5,637 nucleotides of DNA from an uncultured Gammaproteobacteria bacterium (GTDB taxonomy: Bacteria; Pseudomonadota; Gammaproteobacteria; UBA9214). The notes under the pieces are model-generated. The model ran no database searches. It was not told the origin of the DNA and was given only the letters and a program-made list of their open reading frames with translations. This document shows, in pieces, positions 5,467 to 5,637 of the stretch; position 1 is the stretch's first letter; each line of letters starts with the position of its first letter. The translations under genes were made by a program, and so were the position numbers. The stretch lies in the NCBI GenBank assembly GCA_905480065.1, contig CAJQOV010000113.1, positions 1 through 5,637 on the forward strand. The letters run 5' to 3'.

Positions 5467-5472
5467 TATAAT
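5467..5472 (+). promoter_or_regulatory. Candidate -10 box for the cassette gene
   Basis: A perfect TATAAT lies 31 bp before the start codon at 5503. The -35 region is weak: TTACCT at 5442-5447 would leave a 19-bp spacer and lies inside the attC arm. This could let the cassette gene be transcribed without an integron Pc promoter. Confidence 0.4.
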
Positions 5473-5502
5473 TAAGATACGGACCTTACCAGGAGGAGCG
5501 GT

Positions 5503-5637
5503 ATGAAAAAACTATTAACAATAACTTTTTTGCTGTTGGCAACTTCCACAAACGTATTTGCATCGGACCAAGCATTGGTTATTTCGGCTAAAGACAAATC
5601 ATTGCAATGGGGGGCATGCCCTGCCTTTATACCGGAA
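5503..5637 (+). CDS. Secreted protein, probably cupin-domain, N-terminal part only
   Basis: Forty-five codons are present before the window ends. The N-terminus is a signal peptide: MKK, a hydrophobic core LLTITFLLLATST, then VFA-SD, a standard signal peptidase I site after residue 20. The mature start continues to SLQWGACPAFIPE, which resembles small secreted or periplasmic cupin proteins with a W-G-x-C-P-x-F-x-P block just before the barrel. No metal-binding residues can be checked because the rest lies outside. AGGAGG (5491-5496) sits 6 nt before ATG, an almost perfect ribosome binding site, stronger than those of the core genes. Base composition is AT-richer than the housekeeping block. 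The start codon is 49 bp after the attC crossover point, so the gene is likely carried on an integron cassette. Secretion is well supported, the cupin call less so. Confidence 0.65.
   Translation, partial: MKKLLTITFLLLATSTNVFASDQALVISAKDKSLQWGACPAFIPE

Noticed and set aside
5263..5475. Plus-strand frame of 70 codons containing AVKRDWPKAASF
   Set aside because: It translates the attC-like site itself; such peptides recur wherever related repeats occur and are not evidence of a gene.

Overview
The window looks like a chromosomal segment of a gammaproteobacterium, with a GC-rich core and an AT-richer right end. The gene order ispE, tRNA-Gln(UUG), prs, rplY, pth, ychF, tRNA-Met(CAU), all on the + strand, is a housekeeping block that I recall from pseudomonads and related gammaproteobacteria. 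The proteins align well by eye with remembered E. coli homologues. I cannot name a genus.

Layout. 1-500 is the 3' part of ispE (isoprenoid precursor kinase). 501-905 holds tRNA-Gln and then a structured non-coding stretch. In it a 49-bp sequence that starts with the last 19 nt of the tRNA is repeated 143 bp downstream, and a run of five small stem-loops lies between the copies. 906-1880 is prs (PRPP synthase). The 110-bp prs-rplY gap carries three stem-loops; the last ends in seven T residues immediately before the rplY ribosome binding site. 1991-2635 is a long, CTC-type rplY (bL25) and 2650-3231 is pth, with an apparent TTG start. A 353-bp gap without a gene follows, filled with inverted repeats and a REP-like element, and then ychF at 3585-4676. 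A second copy of the 28-bp REP core follows ychF, then tRNA-Met (4828-4904) with a recognisable promoter.

Downstream of tRNA-Met the character changes. 4905-5229 holds debris: a short open frame resembling the start of a DUF4258-type domain and a likely outer end of an IS21-family insertion sequence. The IS end abuts a truncated reading frame that stops 13 nt before a good attC-like site (5340-5459) of the kind found in integron cassette arrays. After it come a perfect -10 box, a strong Shine-Dalgarno sequence and the start of a secreted protein, probably a cupin, cut by the window end. The right edge therefore looks like part of an integron or mobile gene cassette array lying downstream of the conserved block.

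How the genes relate: prs supplies PRPP, ispE acts in the MEP pathway, and rplY, pth, ychF and the two tRNAs serve translation. The most noteworthy features are the tRNA-Gln 3'-end repeat with its hairpin train, the attenuator-like rplY leader, and the attC/cassette boundary.
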